This document shows, in pieces, positions 34,878-43,441 of a stretch of 64,000 nt of DNA (position 1 is the stretch's first letter; each line of letters starts with the position of its first letter). Source of the DNA: CAVTWH01 sp963850915 (lineage in GTDB: Bacteria > Actinomycetota > Actinomycetes > Mycobacteriales > Micromonosporaceae). The notes below the pieces were generated by a model that saw only the letters and a program-made list of their open reading frames with translations, was not told the DNA's origin and did not search any database. Where the stretch lies: positions 372,001 to 436,000 of the forward strand of contig CAWKND010000006.1 in NCBI GenBank assembly GCA_963850915.1, in the 5' to 3' direction. A program made the translations under genes and the position numbers.

Positions 34878-36245
34878 GTGTCCGACAACGAGACCGGGGC
34901 CCTTCCTCGCCCTGACAGCAGCAGCCCGGAGACCAGCAGCCCGGACGCCACGATCATTGGGGTGGACGTGCACGACGTCCGGTTCCCCACCGCCGCGGCC
35001 GGGGACGGCTCGGATGCCATCAACCGGGGCGACTACTCGGCAACCTACGTCGAGCTGCGTACCGACACCGGGGCGATCGGCGCCGGCCTGACTTTCACCA
35101 ACGGCCGGGGCAACGAGATCACCTGTGCCGCCGTCCGGGCCCTGGCCCACCACGTGCAGGGGCGTACCGTCCGGGAGTTGTTCGCGGATCCGGTGGCGTT
35201 CAGCCGATCCATCACCGCCGATGTCCAGCTGCGCTGGCTCGGGCCGGAGAAGGGCGTCATCCACATGGCGGCCGGCGCGCTCATCAACGCCGTCTGGGAC
35301 CTGCGTGCCCGGCTTGCCGGCAAGCCGATGTGGCGACTGCTCGCCGAACTGCCGGCGGAGGAAATCGTTGCCAGCATTGACTTCCACCACATCACGGATG
35401 CACTCACCCCGGCCGAGGCGCTGGAGTTGCTGGAGAAGGCGGCGCCCGGCTACGACGAGCGGCTGGCCACGCTGGAGCGGGACGGCTTCCCGGCGTACAC
35501 CACATCGGTGGGGTGGCTGGGGTACCCGGACGAGAAGGTACGCGCGCTGACCCGGGCCGCCGTCGCCGACGGGTGGACCGCGGTGAAGATGAAGGTCGGC
35601 GGTCCGATCGAGGACGATGTCCGGCGCGCCGGGATAATCCGTGCCGAGATCGGTCCGGACGCGCTGCTCATGATGGACGCCAACCAGGTCTGGGACGTGG
35701 ACGAGGCGATCGCCAACATGGCTGCGCTCGCCGACCTGGACCCGTACTGGATCGAGGAGCCGACGCACGCCGACGACGTACTCGGGCACGCCCGGATCGC
35801 CCGCGCGGTGCGCGAGCAGACCAACGGGCGGTGCCGGGTGGCCACCGGTGAGGTGGCCGCCAACCGGGTCATCTTCAAGCAGCTGCTGCAGGCCGAGGCG
35901 ATCGGTACCTGCCAGGTGGACGCCTGCCGGGTCGCCGGGGTGAACGAGGTACTCGCGATCCTGTTGCTGGCGGCCAAGTTCGGCGTGCCGGTGTGCCCGC
36001 ACGCGGGCGGCGTCGGGCTCTGCGAGTACGTCCAGCACCTGTCCGTCTTCGACTACCTGCGCGTGGGCGGCAGCCTGGACGGCCGGATGGTGGAGTACGT
36101 CGACCACCTGCACGAGCACTTCACCGACCCGGTACGCACCCGTGGCGGCAGGTACCTGCTACCAACCACCCCCGGGTACAGCGTTCAGCTGCACCCCGCC
36201 TCGGTCGCCGAGTACTCGTTCCCGGACGGTGTCGCATGGCAGTGA
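34878..36245 (+). CDS. Enolase-superfamily sugar-acid dehydratase (L-fuconate dehydratase-like)
   Basis: 455 residues, mandelate-racemase/enolase fold. The N-terminal DVRFPTAAAGDGSDAINRGDYSATYV, RWLGPEKGVIHMAAGALINAVWDL and IDFHHITDALTPAEALEL closely recall FucD. The active site has the KxK pair (AVKMKVGG), metal ligands in MMDANQVWDV, IEEPTHADD and TGEVAANR, and a late His (CPHAGGVGL). It removes water from an aldonic acid to give a 2-keto-3-deoxy acid. In this operon, which lacks UxaA and UxuA, it may work on altronate, mannonate or a related acid rather than fuconate. The GTG at 34878 lies 5 bases after the uxaC stop. Confidence 0.9.
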   Translation: MSDNETGALPRPDSSSPETSSPDATIIGVDVHDVRFPTAAAGDGSDAINRGDYSATYVELRTDTGAIGAGLTFTNGRGNEITCAAVRALAHHVQGRTVRELFADPVAFSRSITADVQLRWLGPEKGVIHMAAGALINAVWDLRARLAGKPMWRLLAELPAEEIVASIDFHHITDALTPAEALELLEKAAPGYDERLATLERDGFPAYTTSVGWLGYPDEKVRALTRAAVADGWTAVKMKVGGPIEDDVRRAGIIRAEIGPDALLMMDANQVWDVDEAIANMAALADLDPYWIEEPTHADDVLGHARIARAVREQTNGRCRVATGEVAANRVIFKQLLQAEAIGTCQVDACRVAGVNEVLAILLLAAKFGVPVCPHAGGVGLCEYVQHLSVFDYLRVGGSLDGRMVEYVDHLHEHFTDPVRTRGGRYLLPTTPGYSVQLHPASVAEYSFPDGVAWQ

Positions 36246-37693
36246 CCCTGGCCCGGCTGACCCGCGGCGCACTGGAGCGGCTGCCCGCCGACGCCGCACC
36301 GCTGGTACGCCAACCGAATCCGGGCATCGTGCACCTCGGCCTCGGCGCCTTCCACCGCGCACACCAGGCGGTGTACACCGAGGAGGCGATGGCCGCGGCC
36401 GGCGGCGACTGGGGCATCGTCGCCGTCGCCCCGCGCTCGGCCGAGGTGGTCGAGACCCTCGCCGCGCAGGACAGCCTGTTCAGCGTCACCACTGTCGATG
36501 GCGACAGCATGCACACCCGGGTGATCGGTGCGCTCGCCGGCGTCCGGCACCTGCCGAGCCAGGGCGCGGAGATCCTTGCGCTGCTTGCCGATCCGGCAAT
36601 CCGGGTGGTCACGCTCACGGTCACCGAGAAGGCGTACCTGCTCGATCCGGTTACCGGCCGGCTGCGCCAGGACGATCCGGCGCTGCGGGCCGACCTTGCC
36701 GGGGACAGCCTGCCGCGCACGGTACCCGGGCTGCTGGCGCGCGCGGTACGCGAACGGGGTGCCGCCGGTGGTCCGCCGCTGGCGATTGTCAGCTGTGACA
36801 ACCTGCCCGCCAACGGTGCGCGGCTGCGCGGTGCGGTACAGCAGGCGCTGGGGGAGGAGCTGCCCGGCTGGGTCAGCTTCCCGGGCACCATGATCGACCG
36901 GATCGTCCCGGCGAGTACCGCGTTGACCCTGGAGCGGGCCAGCAAAGCACTGGGCGTCCAGGACCTCGCCGCGGTGGCCGCCGAGCCGTACCGGCAGTGG
37001 GTACTGGAGGACGACTTCCCGGGTGGCCGGCCGGCCTGGGAGTCCGCCGGCGCTGTCTTCAGCGCCGAGGTCACCGCCTACGAACGGTTGAAGCTGCGGG
37101 TACTCAACGGCGTGCACTCCACCCTCGCCTACCTCGGCGCGCTCGCCGGCTGCGCCACCATCGCCGAGGCCATCGAGTTGCCGGGCATGCGCGGGTACCT
37201 CCGGGAGATGATCGCGCGCGACGTGGCACCCACGCTCACCCCACCGGCGGGCGTGGATGTCGCCGAGTACGCCGGCTCGGTCCTGCACCGCTTCGGCAAC
37301 CCGGCCACCCTGCACCGCACCCTGCAGATCGCGATGGACGGGTCGCAGAAGTTGCCGCAGCGGCTGCTCGCCCCGGCTGCCGACCGGCGCGCGGCCGGCG
37401 CCCAGCCGGATCTGCTCGCCCTGGCGCTGGCCGGCTGGCTGCGCTTCGCGGCAGGCGTCGCCGACGACGGCAGTTCGCTACCGCTGAACGATCCGCTGGC
37501 GGCGGAGATCCGGGCGGCGCTCGACACCGCCGGCGGTGATCCGAAAGCCATCGTACGGGCGGTCTTCGCGCTGGACACCATCGTGCCGGCCGCGCTCGCC
37601 GCCGACACGGTCCTGGCCGAACTGGTCGCCGACCGGCTGGGCCAGCTCACCCGGGACGGCGTGGCGGCCACCGTCGCGGCGGTCGGCCGATGA
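36236..37693 (+). CDS. Mannitol dehydrogenase-family ketouronate reductase (UxuB/UxaB-like)
   Basis: 485 residues of the long-chain mannitol dehydrogenase family: IVHLGLGAFHRAHQAVYTEEA (NAD-binding start), TVTEKAYL, SCDNLPANG, FPGTMIDRIVPA and the catalytic Lys in ERLKLRVLNGVHSTLAYLG. It reduces fructuronate to mannonate or tagaturonate to altronate, the step after UxaC. The ATG at 36236 overlaps the dehydratase stop, and the stop overlaps the next start (ATGA). Its position fixes the route uronate, ketouronate, aldonate, then the upstream dehydratase. Confidence 0.92.
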   Translation: MAVTLARLTRGALERLPADAAPLVRQPNPGIVHLGLGAFHRAHQAVYTEEAMAAAGGDWGIVAVAPRSAEVVETLAAQDSLFSVTTVDGDSMHTRVIGALAGVRHLPSQGAEILALLADPAIRVVTLTVTEKAYLLDPVTGRLRQDDPALRADLAGDSLPRTVPGLLARAVRERGAAGGPPLAIVSCDNLPANGARLRGAVQQALGEELPGWVSFPGTMIDRIVPASTALTLERASKALGVQDLAAVAAEPYRQWVLEDDFPGGRPAWESAGAVFSAEVTAYERLKLRVLNGVHSTLAYLGALAGCATIAEAIELPGMRGYLREMIARDVAPTLTPPAGVDVAEYAGSVLHRFGNPATLHRTLQIAMDGSQKLPQRLLAPAADRRAAGAQPDLLALALAGWLRFAAGVADDGSSLPLNDPLAAEIRAALDTAGGDPKAIVRAVFALDTIVPAALAADTVLAELVADRLGQLTRDGVAATVAAVGR

Positions 37694-38844
37694 CCGCCGC
37701 AGCCCGATCCGCTTCGCCTGCGGCGCAAGCGTATTCGGCGGTACGGGTAGCGCTGATCGGCGCGACCGGCCACGGGCTCTCGCACCGGCGGGACATCGCC
37801 GCGCTGCAGGAGGCCGGCCGGGTCGAGCTGGTCGCGCTCGGCGACGTCCGGGAAATCCCAGACGCACCACCGGGGGTACCGGTCTTCGCCGACCACCGCG
37901 CCCTCCTCGAAACCGTGCACCCCGAAGTCGTCGTGGTGTGTACCCCGCCGCACACGCACCTGCCGATCGCCACCGCTGCCGCCCGGGCCGGCGCGGATCT
38001 GTTGCTGGAGAAGCCACCGGTACTCGACAGCGCCGAGCACGCCAGCCTCGCAGCGGTACTCGCCGGGACCGGACGGGTGTGCCAGATCGGTTTCCAGGCG
38101 CTCGCCTCACCGGCCCTGGCCGCGCTGCTGTCCACAGTGGACGGTGGCGGCCTCGGTACCCTCACCTCGATCACCGTGCGCGGCGCCTGGTTCCGTGACG
38201 AGGCGTACTTCCACCGCTCGCCGTGGGCCGGCCGGGCCACCCTGGACGGCCGCCCGGCGCTGGACGGCGCGCTCGCCAACCCGTTCGCCCACGCGGTGAT
38301 GCAGGTACTCGCCATCGCCCTGGACACCGGTCGCGAGCTGCCCGGCACGGTGGAGGTGGAGCGCTACCGCACCCGGGACATCCAGGTCGACGACACCGCC
38401 ACGCTCCGGCTGACCTTCGCCGACGGGCTGCGGGTACTGATCGCGGTCACCCTGTGCGCGGAGGAGTACGTACCCGGCGAGATCGTGGTGACCGGTACCT
38501 CCGGGCGGGCGATCCTGGAGTACCCGACCGACCGGCTCCAACTGCCCGGACAACCCGGACCCGTCGAGGTACCCGGCCGGGTCAGCCTGCTGGCCAACCT
38601 GCTCGAGCACCGGGCGCAGCCGCAGCGGGTGCCGTTGCTGGTACCACTGGAGCGAACCGCCGCGTTCACCACGGTGCTCGGCCCGATCACCGCGGCCCCG
38701 GTCACTACGATCGACCCCGCTGTGCTGACCACCCGTACCGACCTGGCGACACCCCGGCTGGTCATCACCGGAGTGAACGCAGCGGTCGACGCCGCCGTCG
38801 CGAACCTCGCCCTCTTCTCCGAACTGTCCCTGCCCTGGGCCTGA
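37690..38844 (+). CDS. Gfo/Idh/MocA-family oxidoreductase
   Basis: 384 residues. Rossmann start VRVALIGATGHGLSHRRDI, the PPHTHLPIA loop and the EKPPVLDSAEH motif typical of the family, then a beta-sheet substrate domain. Translation is coupled to the reductase by ATGA. Substrate unknown; within a uronate operon it may handle a methylated or oxidised sugar acid. Its C-terminus is longer and less conserved than in inositol dehydrogenases. Confidence 0.85.
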   Translation: MTAAARSASPAAQAYSAVRVALIGATGHGLSHRRDIAALQEAGRVELVALGDVREIPDAPPGVPVFADHRALLETVHPEVVVVCTPPHTHLPIATAAARAGADLLLEKPPVLDSAEHASLAAVLAGTGRVCQIGFQALASPALAALLSTVDGGGLGTLTSITVRGAWFRDEAYFHRSPWAGRATLDGRPALDGALANPFAHAVMQVLAIALDTGRELPGTVEVERYRTRDIQVDDTATLRLTFADGLRVLIAVTLCAEEYVPGEIVVTGTSGRAILEYPTDRLQLPGQPGPVEVPGRVSLLANLLEHRAQPQRVPLLVPLERTAAFTTVLGPITAAPVTTIDPAVLTTRTDLATPRLVITGVNAAVDAAVANLALFSELSLPWA

Positions 38845-38872
38845 CGGCCGGGCACCACCCCTGGGAGTACCG

Positions 38873-39214
38873 ATGCACAAGCTCGCCATCGCCGATCTGA
38901 CCGGCCGGGACGGTGGTCCCGTCCTGTCCGACGCTGTCCCCGGTTTCCACATCGAGCGCGGTGGCATCACCCGCTACGAGGCCGGCGCCCGCAGCCACCC
39001 GGAGGGCGACCACGTCCATGTGGTACCGGAGGTTTTCCTTATCCTGCAAGGCACCGGGGTCATCGAGATCGACGGTGCCGGTACCCCGTTCCAAGCCGGT
39101 GACGTACTCGTCGTCGAGCCGGGCGAGGACCACCACCTGGTGAGCGACGGCCCGCTGCCGCTGCTGTCAGCCTGGATGCACCTGATCCCGGCCGACGCCG
39201 GCCCTGAATACTAA
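38873..39214 (+). CDS. Small cupin protein
   Basis: 113 residues with one cupin barrel. Metal-site residues read EGDHVHVVPEVFLILQGTG (motif 1: H, H and E) and GDVLVVEPGEDHHLVSDG (motif 2: His). Similar small cupins in sugar-acid operons (KdgF-like) help convert unsaturated uronates from pectin lyases into 4-deoxy-5-keto forms; that role is an inference from context. It lies 28 bases after the oxidoreductase and 4 bases before the aldolase. Confidence 0.8.
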   Translation: MHKLAIADLTGRDGGPVLSDAVPGFHIERGGITRYEAGARSHPEGDHVHVVPEVFLILQGTGVIEIDGAGTPFQAGDVLVVEPGEDHHLVSDGPLPLLSAWMHLIPADAGPEY

Positions 39215-39218
39215 GACC

Positions 39219-39869
39219 ATGGACACTGAGACAATGAGCACTGACCTCCTGGCCGGGTCGCGGGTCGTCCCGGTCGTCATCATCGAGGACCCGGCCACCG
39301 CCGAGCCACTCGGGAAAGCATTACTGGCCGGCGGATTGGGCTGCGCCGAGGTCACCCTGCGCACCGCGTCCGCGCTGGCCGCCCTGCGGGAACTGGCACA
39401 GCAGCCCGACCTGCTGGTCGGCGCCGGCACAGTGGTCAGCCGGGAACAGGTCGACCAGGCCGTCGAGGCCGGCGCGAAGTTCGTGGTGTCGCCCGGATTC
39501 AGCCCCACCGTCGTCCGGCACTGCCAGGACCTGGGCATCCCCGTGCTCCCCGGCGTGGCCACCGCCACCGAGATCATGGCAGCGCTCGACGCGGGCGTGC
39601 AGGTGGTCAAGTTCTTCCCGGCACAGTCGCTCGGCGGCGTACCGATGCTGCGCGCGCTCGCGGCTCCATTCGGTACCGTGCGGTTCGTACCCACCGGCGG
39701 GATCACCGCGGCCCTGCTGCCCGAGTACCTGGCACAGCCCTCCGTCGCCGCTGTCGGCGGGAGTTGGATGGTGGCGCCCGCGCTCCTGGCAGCCGGGCGC
39801 TACGACGAGATCACCGCGTTGAGCGCCGCGGCAGTCGCGGCGGGAGGAGCCGGCCGTGCAGCTGCGTGA
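39219..39869 (+). CDS. eda: 2-keto-3-deoxy-6-phosphogluconate aldolase
   Basis: 216 residues, class I TIM-barrel aldolase. The family landmarks are the Glu in GLGCAEVTLRT, the LVGAGTV loop, SPGFSPTVV and the Schiff-base Lys in VQVVKFFPAQSLGG, then FVPTGGIT. It splits KDPG to pyruvate and glyceraldehyde 3-phosphate. No clear ribosome site precedes the ATG at 39219; an ATG five codons later is possible. It overlaps the kinase gene by 14 bases, which fits their consecutive reactions. Confidence 0.93.
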   Translation: MDTETMSTDLLAGSRVVPVVIIEDPATAEPLGKALLAGGLGCAEVTLRTASALAALRELAQQPDLLVGAGTVVSREQVDQAVEAGAKFVVSPGFSPTVVRHCQDLGIPVLPGVATATEIMAALDAGVQVVKFFPAQSLGGVPMLRALAAPFGTVRFVPTGGITAALLPEYLAQPSVAAVGGSWMVAPALLAAGRYDEITALSAAAVAAGGAGRAAA

Positions 39870-40965
39870 CCCAGCGGAGTGCCGCTACGACGCCATTTCC
39901 CTCGGCGAAGTGATGCTGCGCATGGACCCTGGAAACGGCCGGATCCGCACCGCTCGGACCCTCCAGGTCTGGGAGGGCGGCGGCGAGTACAACGTCGCGC
40001 GCGGGCTGCGCCGCTGCTTCGGGCTGCGTACCGGCGTGGTCACCGCGTTGGTGGACAACGAGATCGGCCGGCTGGTCGAGGACCTCATCCTGCAGGGCGG
40101 GGTGGACAGCACGTTGATCCGGTGGGTACCCGACGACGGCGTGGGCCGTACCGTCCGCAACGGGCTCAACTTCACCGAGCGCGGCTTCGGGGTACGCGGC
40201 GCCATCGGCGTCTCCGACCGGGGACACACCGCCGCCAGCCAGCTGCGCCCCGGCGACATTGACTGGGAGCACCTCTTCGGCGAACTCGGCGTGCGCTGGC
40301 TGCACACCGGCGGCATCTTCGCGGCGCTGTCCGACAGCACCCCGGACGTCGTCCAGGAGGCGCTCACCGTCGCCAAGAAGTACGGCACGGTGGTCTCCTA
40401 CGACCTCAACTACCGGCCCAGCCTGTGGCGCTCGATCGGCGGCAAGGCCCGGGCGCAGGAGGTCAACCGACGGCTCGCCCCACTCGTCGACGTGATGATC
40501 GGCAACGAGGAGGACTTCACCGCCTGCCTCGGCTTCGAGGTACCCGACACGGGGGAGCGGCTGGACTCCTTGGACAGCGCCAACTTCCAGAAGATGATCG
40601 ATGCGGTGACGGCGGCGTACCCCAACTTCGCGGTGGTCGCCACCACACTGCGTACCGTGCGCTCGGCCACTGTCAACGACTGGGGTGCGGTGGCCTGGTC
40701 GCAGGAGTCCGGCTTCGTGACCGCGACGCACCGCCCCGGACTGGAGATCTTCGACCGGGTGGGCGGCGGTGACTCCTTCGCCTCCGGCCTGATCTACGGG
40801 CTGCTCGGCAGCGCTGGTCCGGACGGCGGTGGTCTCGCGGAGGCCGTGGAGTACGGCGCGGCCCACGGGGCGCTCGCGATGACCACCCCCGGCGACACCT
40901 CGATGGCCAGCCTCGCCGAGGTGCGCGCCCTGGTCGCCGGGGCCGGCGCCCGCGTCCAGCGTTGA
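39856..40965 (+). CDS. kdgK: 2-keto-3-deoxygluconate kinase (PfkB family)
   Basis: 369 residues, ribokinase fold: start AISLGEVMLRMDPG, substrate motif WEGGGEYNVARGL, VSYDLNYRPSLW, and the ATP/anion-hole motif RVGGGDSFASGLIYGL with the catalytic Asp. It phosphorylates KDG to KDPG for the aldolase just upstream. The GTG start lies inside the aldolase 3' end and has GGGAGGAG 7 bases upstream. It is the last gene of the uronate operon. Confidence 0.93.
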   Translation: MQLRDPAECRYDAISLGEVMLRMDPGNGRIRTARTLQVWEGGGEYNVARGLRRCFGLRTGVVTALVDNEIGRLVEDLILQGGVDSTLIRWVPDDGVGRTVRNGLNFTERGFGVRGAIGVSDRGHTAASQLRPGDIDWEHLFGELGVRWLHTGGIFAALSDSTPDVVQEALTVAKKYGTVVSYDLNYRPSLWRSIGGKARAQEVNRRLAPLVDVMIGNEEDFTACLGFEVPDTGERLDSLDSANFQKMIDAVTAAYPNFAVVATTLRTVRSATVNDWGAVAWSQESGFVTATHRPGLEIFDRVGGGDSFASGLIYGLLGSAGPDGGGLAEAVEYGAAHGALAMTTPGDTSMASLAEVRALVAGAGARVQR

Positions 40966-41090
40966 GGCGGTAACCGCGCCCGAGCCCGCCTCATTCGGTC
41001 GGGTAACCCGCCGTACCACAACGGCTCGATGACGCCGGATGACCGGCGAGCCGTCCGCGCCGTTCGGTGGATCTTGTGATCGAGGGCAAA

Positions 41091-41109
41091 ACTGTCGACA
41101 ATCGACAGT
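41091..41109. promoter_or_regulatory. Perfect palindrome upstream of the azoreductase gene
   Basis: ACTGTCGA-CAA-TCGACAGT: 8-bp perfect arms with a 3-base spacer, 76 bases before the ATG of the azoreductase. The form suits a TetR-, MarR- or GntR-type dimer. No regulator gene adjoins it. Confidence 0.55.
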
Positions 41110-41184
41110 AAGCCAACGGCGGCCGACCGTTCTCCAGTACGCAGTCGGGTCGGCGCGTGCTTTCCCCATCCGGGAGAGGAACCC

Positions 41185-41883
41185 ATGAAGGTCCTGCACG
41201 TCATCGCCACGCCGCGCCGAGACAGTTCCAACACCCTGCAGGTCACCGAGGAGTTCCTCACCGCGCTGGGCCGGCACTGCCCCGGCCTCGACGTGGAGGT
41301 CATCGACCTGTTCAACGAGGACCTCCCGGCGCTCGCCGGCGACAACATCGAGACCAAGTACACGCTCAGCCACGGGCAGCCGATCGACCGTGGCCACGCC
41401 GAGTCGTGGAGCCAGATCGAGCGGCTGATCGCCCGGTTCCTGGCGGCCGACGTGTACCTCATCTCCACCCCGATGTGGAACCTGACCATCCCGTACGCGC
41501 TGAAGTACTACATCGACTGCATCATCCAGCCGGGGTACCTGTTCCGGTACAACGAAATGGGGTACCCCGTACCCCTGGTCCTCGGCCGGCGGATGGTCTG
41601 CGTCACCGCGCGCGGTAGCGACTACTCGGCCGGCGGCCCGATGCACGCGCTCGACTTCCAGGAGCCGTACCTGCGCAGCATCTTCGGCTTCGTCGGCATC
41701 ACCGACGTGGAGTTCATCCGGGCGCAGCCGACCGACATCCCGGGCCTGCGCGAGCCGGCGATCGCGGCTGCGCTGCTGGATGCCCGGCGGGTCGCCGCGA
41801 CCTTCGCCGAGATCCCCGCCGACCCGACGACCTCACCCGCTCCGGGTTATCAGACCGCCGCCGCGGTGCTCGCCACCGACTGA
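41185..41883 (+). CDS. azoR: FMN-dependent NADH-azoreductase / flavodoxin-fold NAD(P)H dehydrogenase
   Basis: 232 residues. The flavodoxin-like start VLHVIATPRRDSSNTLQVTEEF, the flavin loop LISTPMWNLTIPYALKYYIDCI and ARGSDYS match AzoR/AcpD proteins, which reduce quinones and azo compounds. AGAGGAA lies 6 bases before the ATG. It is separated from the kdgK gene by 219 bases that contain a perfect palindrome, so it is probably regulated on its own. A detoxifying quinone reductase role is likely. Confidence 0.88.
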   Translation: MKVLHVIATPRRDSSNTLQVTEEFLTALGRHCPGLDVEVIDLFNEDLPALAGDNIETKYTLSHGQPIDRGHAESWSQIERLIARFLAADVYLISTPMWNLTIPYALKYYIDCIIQPGYLFRYNEMGYPVPLVLGRRMVCVTARGSDYSAGGPMHALDFQEPYLRSIFGFVGITDVEFIRAQPTDIPGLREPAIAAALLDARRVAATFAEIPADPTTSPAPGYQTAAAVLATD

Positions 41884-41900
41884 CCGGCCGCACACAAGCC

Positions 41901-41929
41901 GCCGCCGCCCGGGAATCCCGAGCGGCGGC
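41901..41929. terminator. Bidirectional hairpin terminator
   Basis: GCCGCCGC pairs with GCGGCGGC around an inner CGGG/CCCG stem, between the convergent azoreductase and pectate lyase genes. Confidence 0.75.
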
Positions 41930-41943
41930 AGCCTGGGTTGGCG

Positions 41944-43311
41944 TCAGATGCCGAGCTTGCCAGCGCCCGCGTGTGCGGTCACCAGCGCCGGTACCGAGGC
42001 GGTCGGGTCGGGTACCCCGGCGCGCAGGGTCGGTACCCAGTCGGTACCGGTCAGGTCCGGATCGTGGGTCGCGTTGTACTCGGCCACGAAGTTGACCGCG
42101 CTGACCGGGCCGGTACCCACCCGGGTCAGCGAACCCAGCTCGGTGATCCCGCCGGGCAGCCCGGCCCGCCAGTCGTAGACCACCGCGTCCAGCGGGATGT
42201 CGGCGCTGCGCAGCACGAAGTTGTTCTCCGCGTAGATGCTGGAGTAGACGCCGACACCGATGGAGTAGACGTAGGTGTCCTCGTCGGTGGCGTAGTAGTA
42301 GTTGTTGTAGACGTCCACCTGGCCGAAGCGCACCCGGGGTACCCGCTGCCCGGTGTTGGCGAAGCGGTTGTGGTGCAGGGTGACCCGCAGCTTGCCGACG
42401 TCGGCGCCGACCGTGTTGGTCGAGCCGATCAGCATCGTCTTGTCGTGGTCGAAGAAGTTGTTCCAGGAGGCGGTGACCAGGTCGGCCGCCTTGGTGATGT
42501 CCAGCGCCCCGTCGTGCACCTGGTACGGCCGGCCGAAGTACGCCGGCTGGGTGTCGTCGGTGTTGTTGCCGTCACTGAAGTTGACGTGATCAACCCAGAC
42601 GTGGGTACCGCCGGTGACCGAGATCAGGTCGTAGAGCGAGTTCCAGTTGCCGGTCGCGCCGTCGGTCGGGTCCCAGGACGGGAAGCAGTCGTGCGCGTCC
42701 TCGACCCGCAGGTTACGCAGGATGACGTTGTCCACCTTGGCGCCGACGATCAGGTTGACGCCGCTGATCTTCGAGCCGCCCAGCCCGACGATCGTGGTGT
42801 TGGAGCCGATGTTGATGTTGATCCGGGCGCCCTGGTTCTTGGTGGAGCGCACCCGGGCGTCCTCCAGCGGGCCGGTCGGCTTGGTTGCCCGGCCCCACAC
42901 CGCGGGGTCGTACGCGGCCAGGAAGGCGTCGAGCGAGTAGGCCGGATCGGCGTAGTCGGCACAGCTCAGCGGGGCGTTGTCGTCGTCGACGTTGCCGTCG
43001 ATACCGCCACTGACGAAGACGATCTTCGGGGTCGCGTTGGTGGCGTTGGTGGCGTTGTTGCCACCGAGCGCGGCCACCAACTCGGCCCGGTTGTGGACGA
43101 CGAAGACGTGCGCGTCGTCGGCGGTGGTACCGCCGGTGGTACCGGTGCCGTCGGAGGCCCAGCCGTCGCCGGCAGCCAGGACCTGCCGGCCGATGGCGAG
43201 CGCGGCCGGGGACGGGGTACTGGATGCCTGGGCAGTACCGAGGTAGAGCGCGGAAGTGATGATCAGGGTACCGGCGGCCAGGCCGGCACCGAGCAGGATG
43301 GACCTGCGCAT
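41944..43311 (-). CDS. Secreted pectate lyase, PL1 family
   Basis: 455 residues with a Sec signal peptide (MRRSILLGAGLAAGTLIITSALYLGTAQA). The right-handed beta-helix has PL1 landmarks: NTTIVGLGGSKISG, NVILRNLRVEDAHD, THVWVDHVNFSDG, ALDITKAADLVTASWNNFFDHDKTMLIG, and LRVTLHHNRFANTGQRVPRVRFG with the catalytic Arg. It cuts polygalacturonate outside the cell by beta-elimination. AAGGAG precedes the ATG at 43311. The palindrome GGAAAGCGCATTCC 19 bases before the start is a likely repressor site. Confidence 0.93.
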   Translation of the reverse strand: MRRSILLGAGLAAGTLIITSALYLGTAQASSTPSPAALAIGRQVLAAGDGWASDGTGTTGGTTADDAHVFVVHNRAELVAALGGNNATNATNATPKIVFVSGGIDGNVDDDNAPLSCADYADPAYSLDAFLAAYDPAVWGRATKPTGPLEDARVRSTKNQGARININIGSNTTIVGLGGSKISGVNLIVGAKVDNVILRNLRVEDAHDCFPSWDPTDGATGNWNSLYDLISVTGGTHVWVDHVNFSDGNNTDDTQPAYFGRPYQVHDGALDITKAADLVTASWNNFFDHDKTMLIGSTNTVGADVGKLRVTLHHNRFANTGQRVPRVRFGQVDVYNNYYYATDEDTYVYSIGVGVYSSIYAENNFVLRSADIPLDAVVYDWRAGLPGGITELGSLTRVGTGPVSAVNFVAEYNATHDPDLTGTDWVPTLRAGVPDPTASVPALVTAHAGAGKLGI

Positions 43312-43329
43312 GAAGGCTCCTTGGGGTGT

Positions 43330-43343
43330 GGAAAGCGCATTCC
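43330..43343. promoter_or_regulatory. GGAAAGCGCATTCC operator before pectate lyase
   Basis: One of four copies of a near-perfect palindrome in this region (31711, 43330, 44610, 51221). It lies between the LacI-type regulator gene and the pectate lyase start. Confidence 0.65.
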
Positions 43344-43441
43344 TGACCACACCGTGGCACTGCGACGGGACGTGCGTCAATCTGTACGCAACGCAGGTTT
43401 GTTGCAGTGGCCCGCTCGCCGGCGCCCGGCGCGGTGACCGG

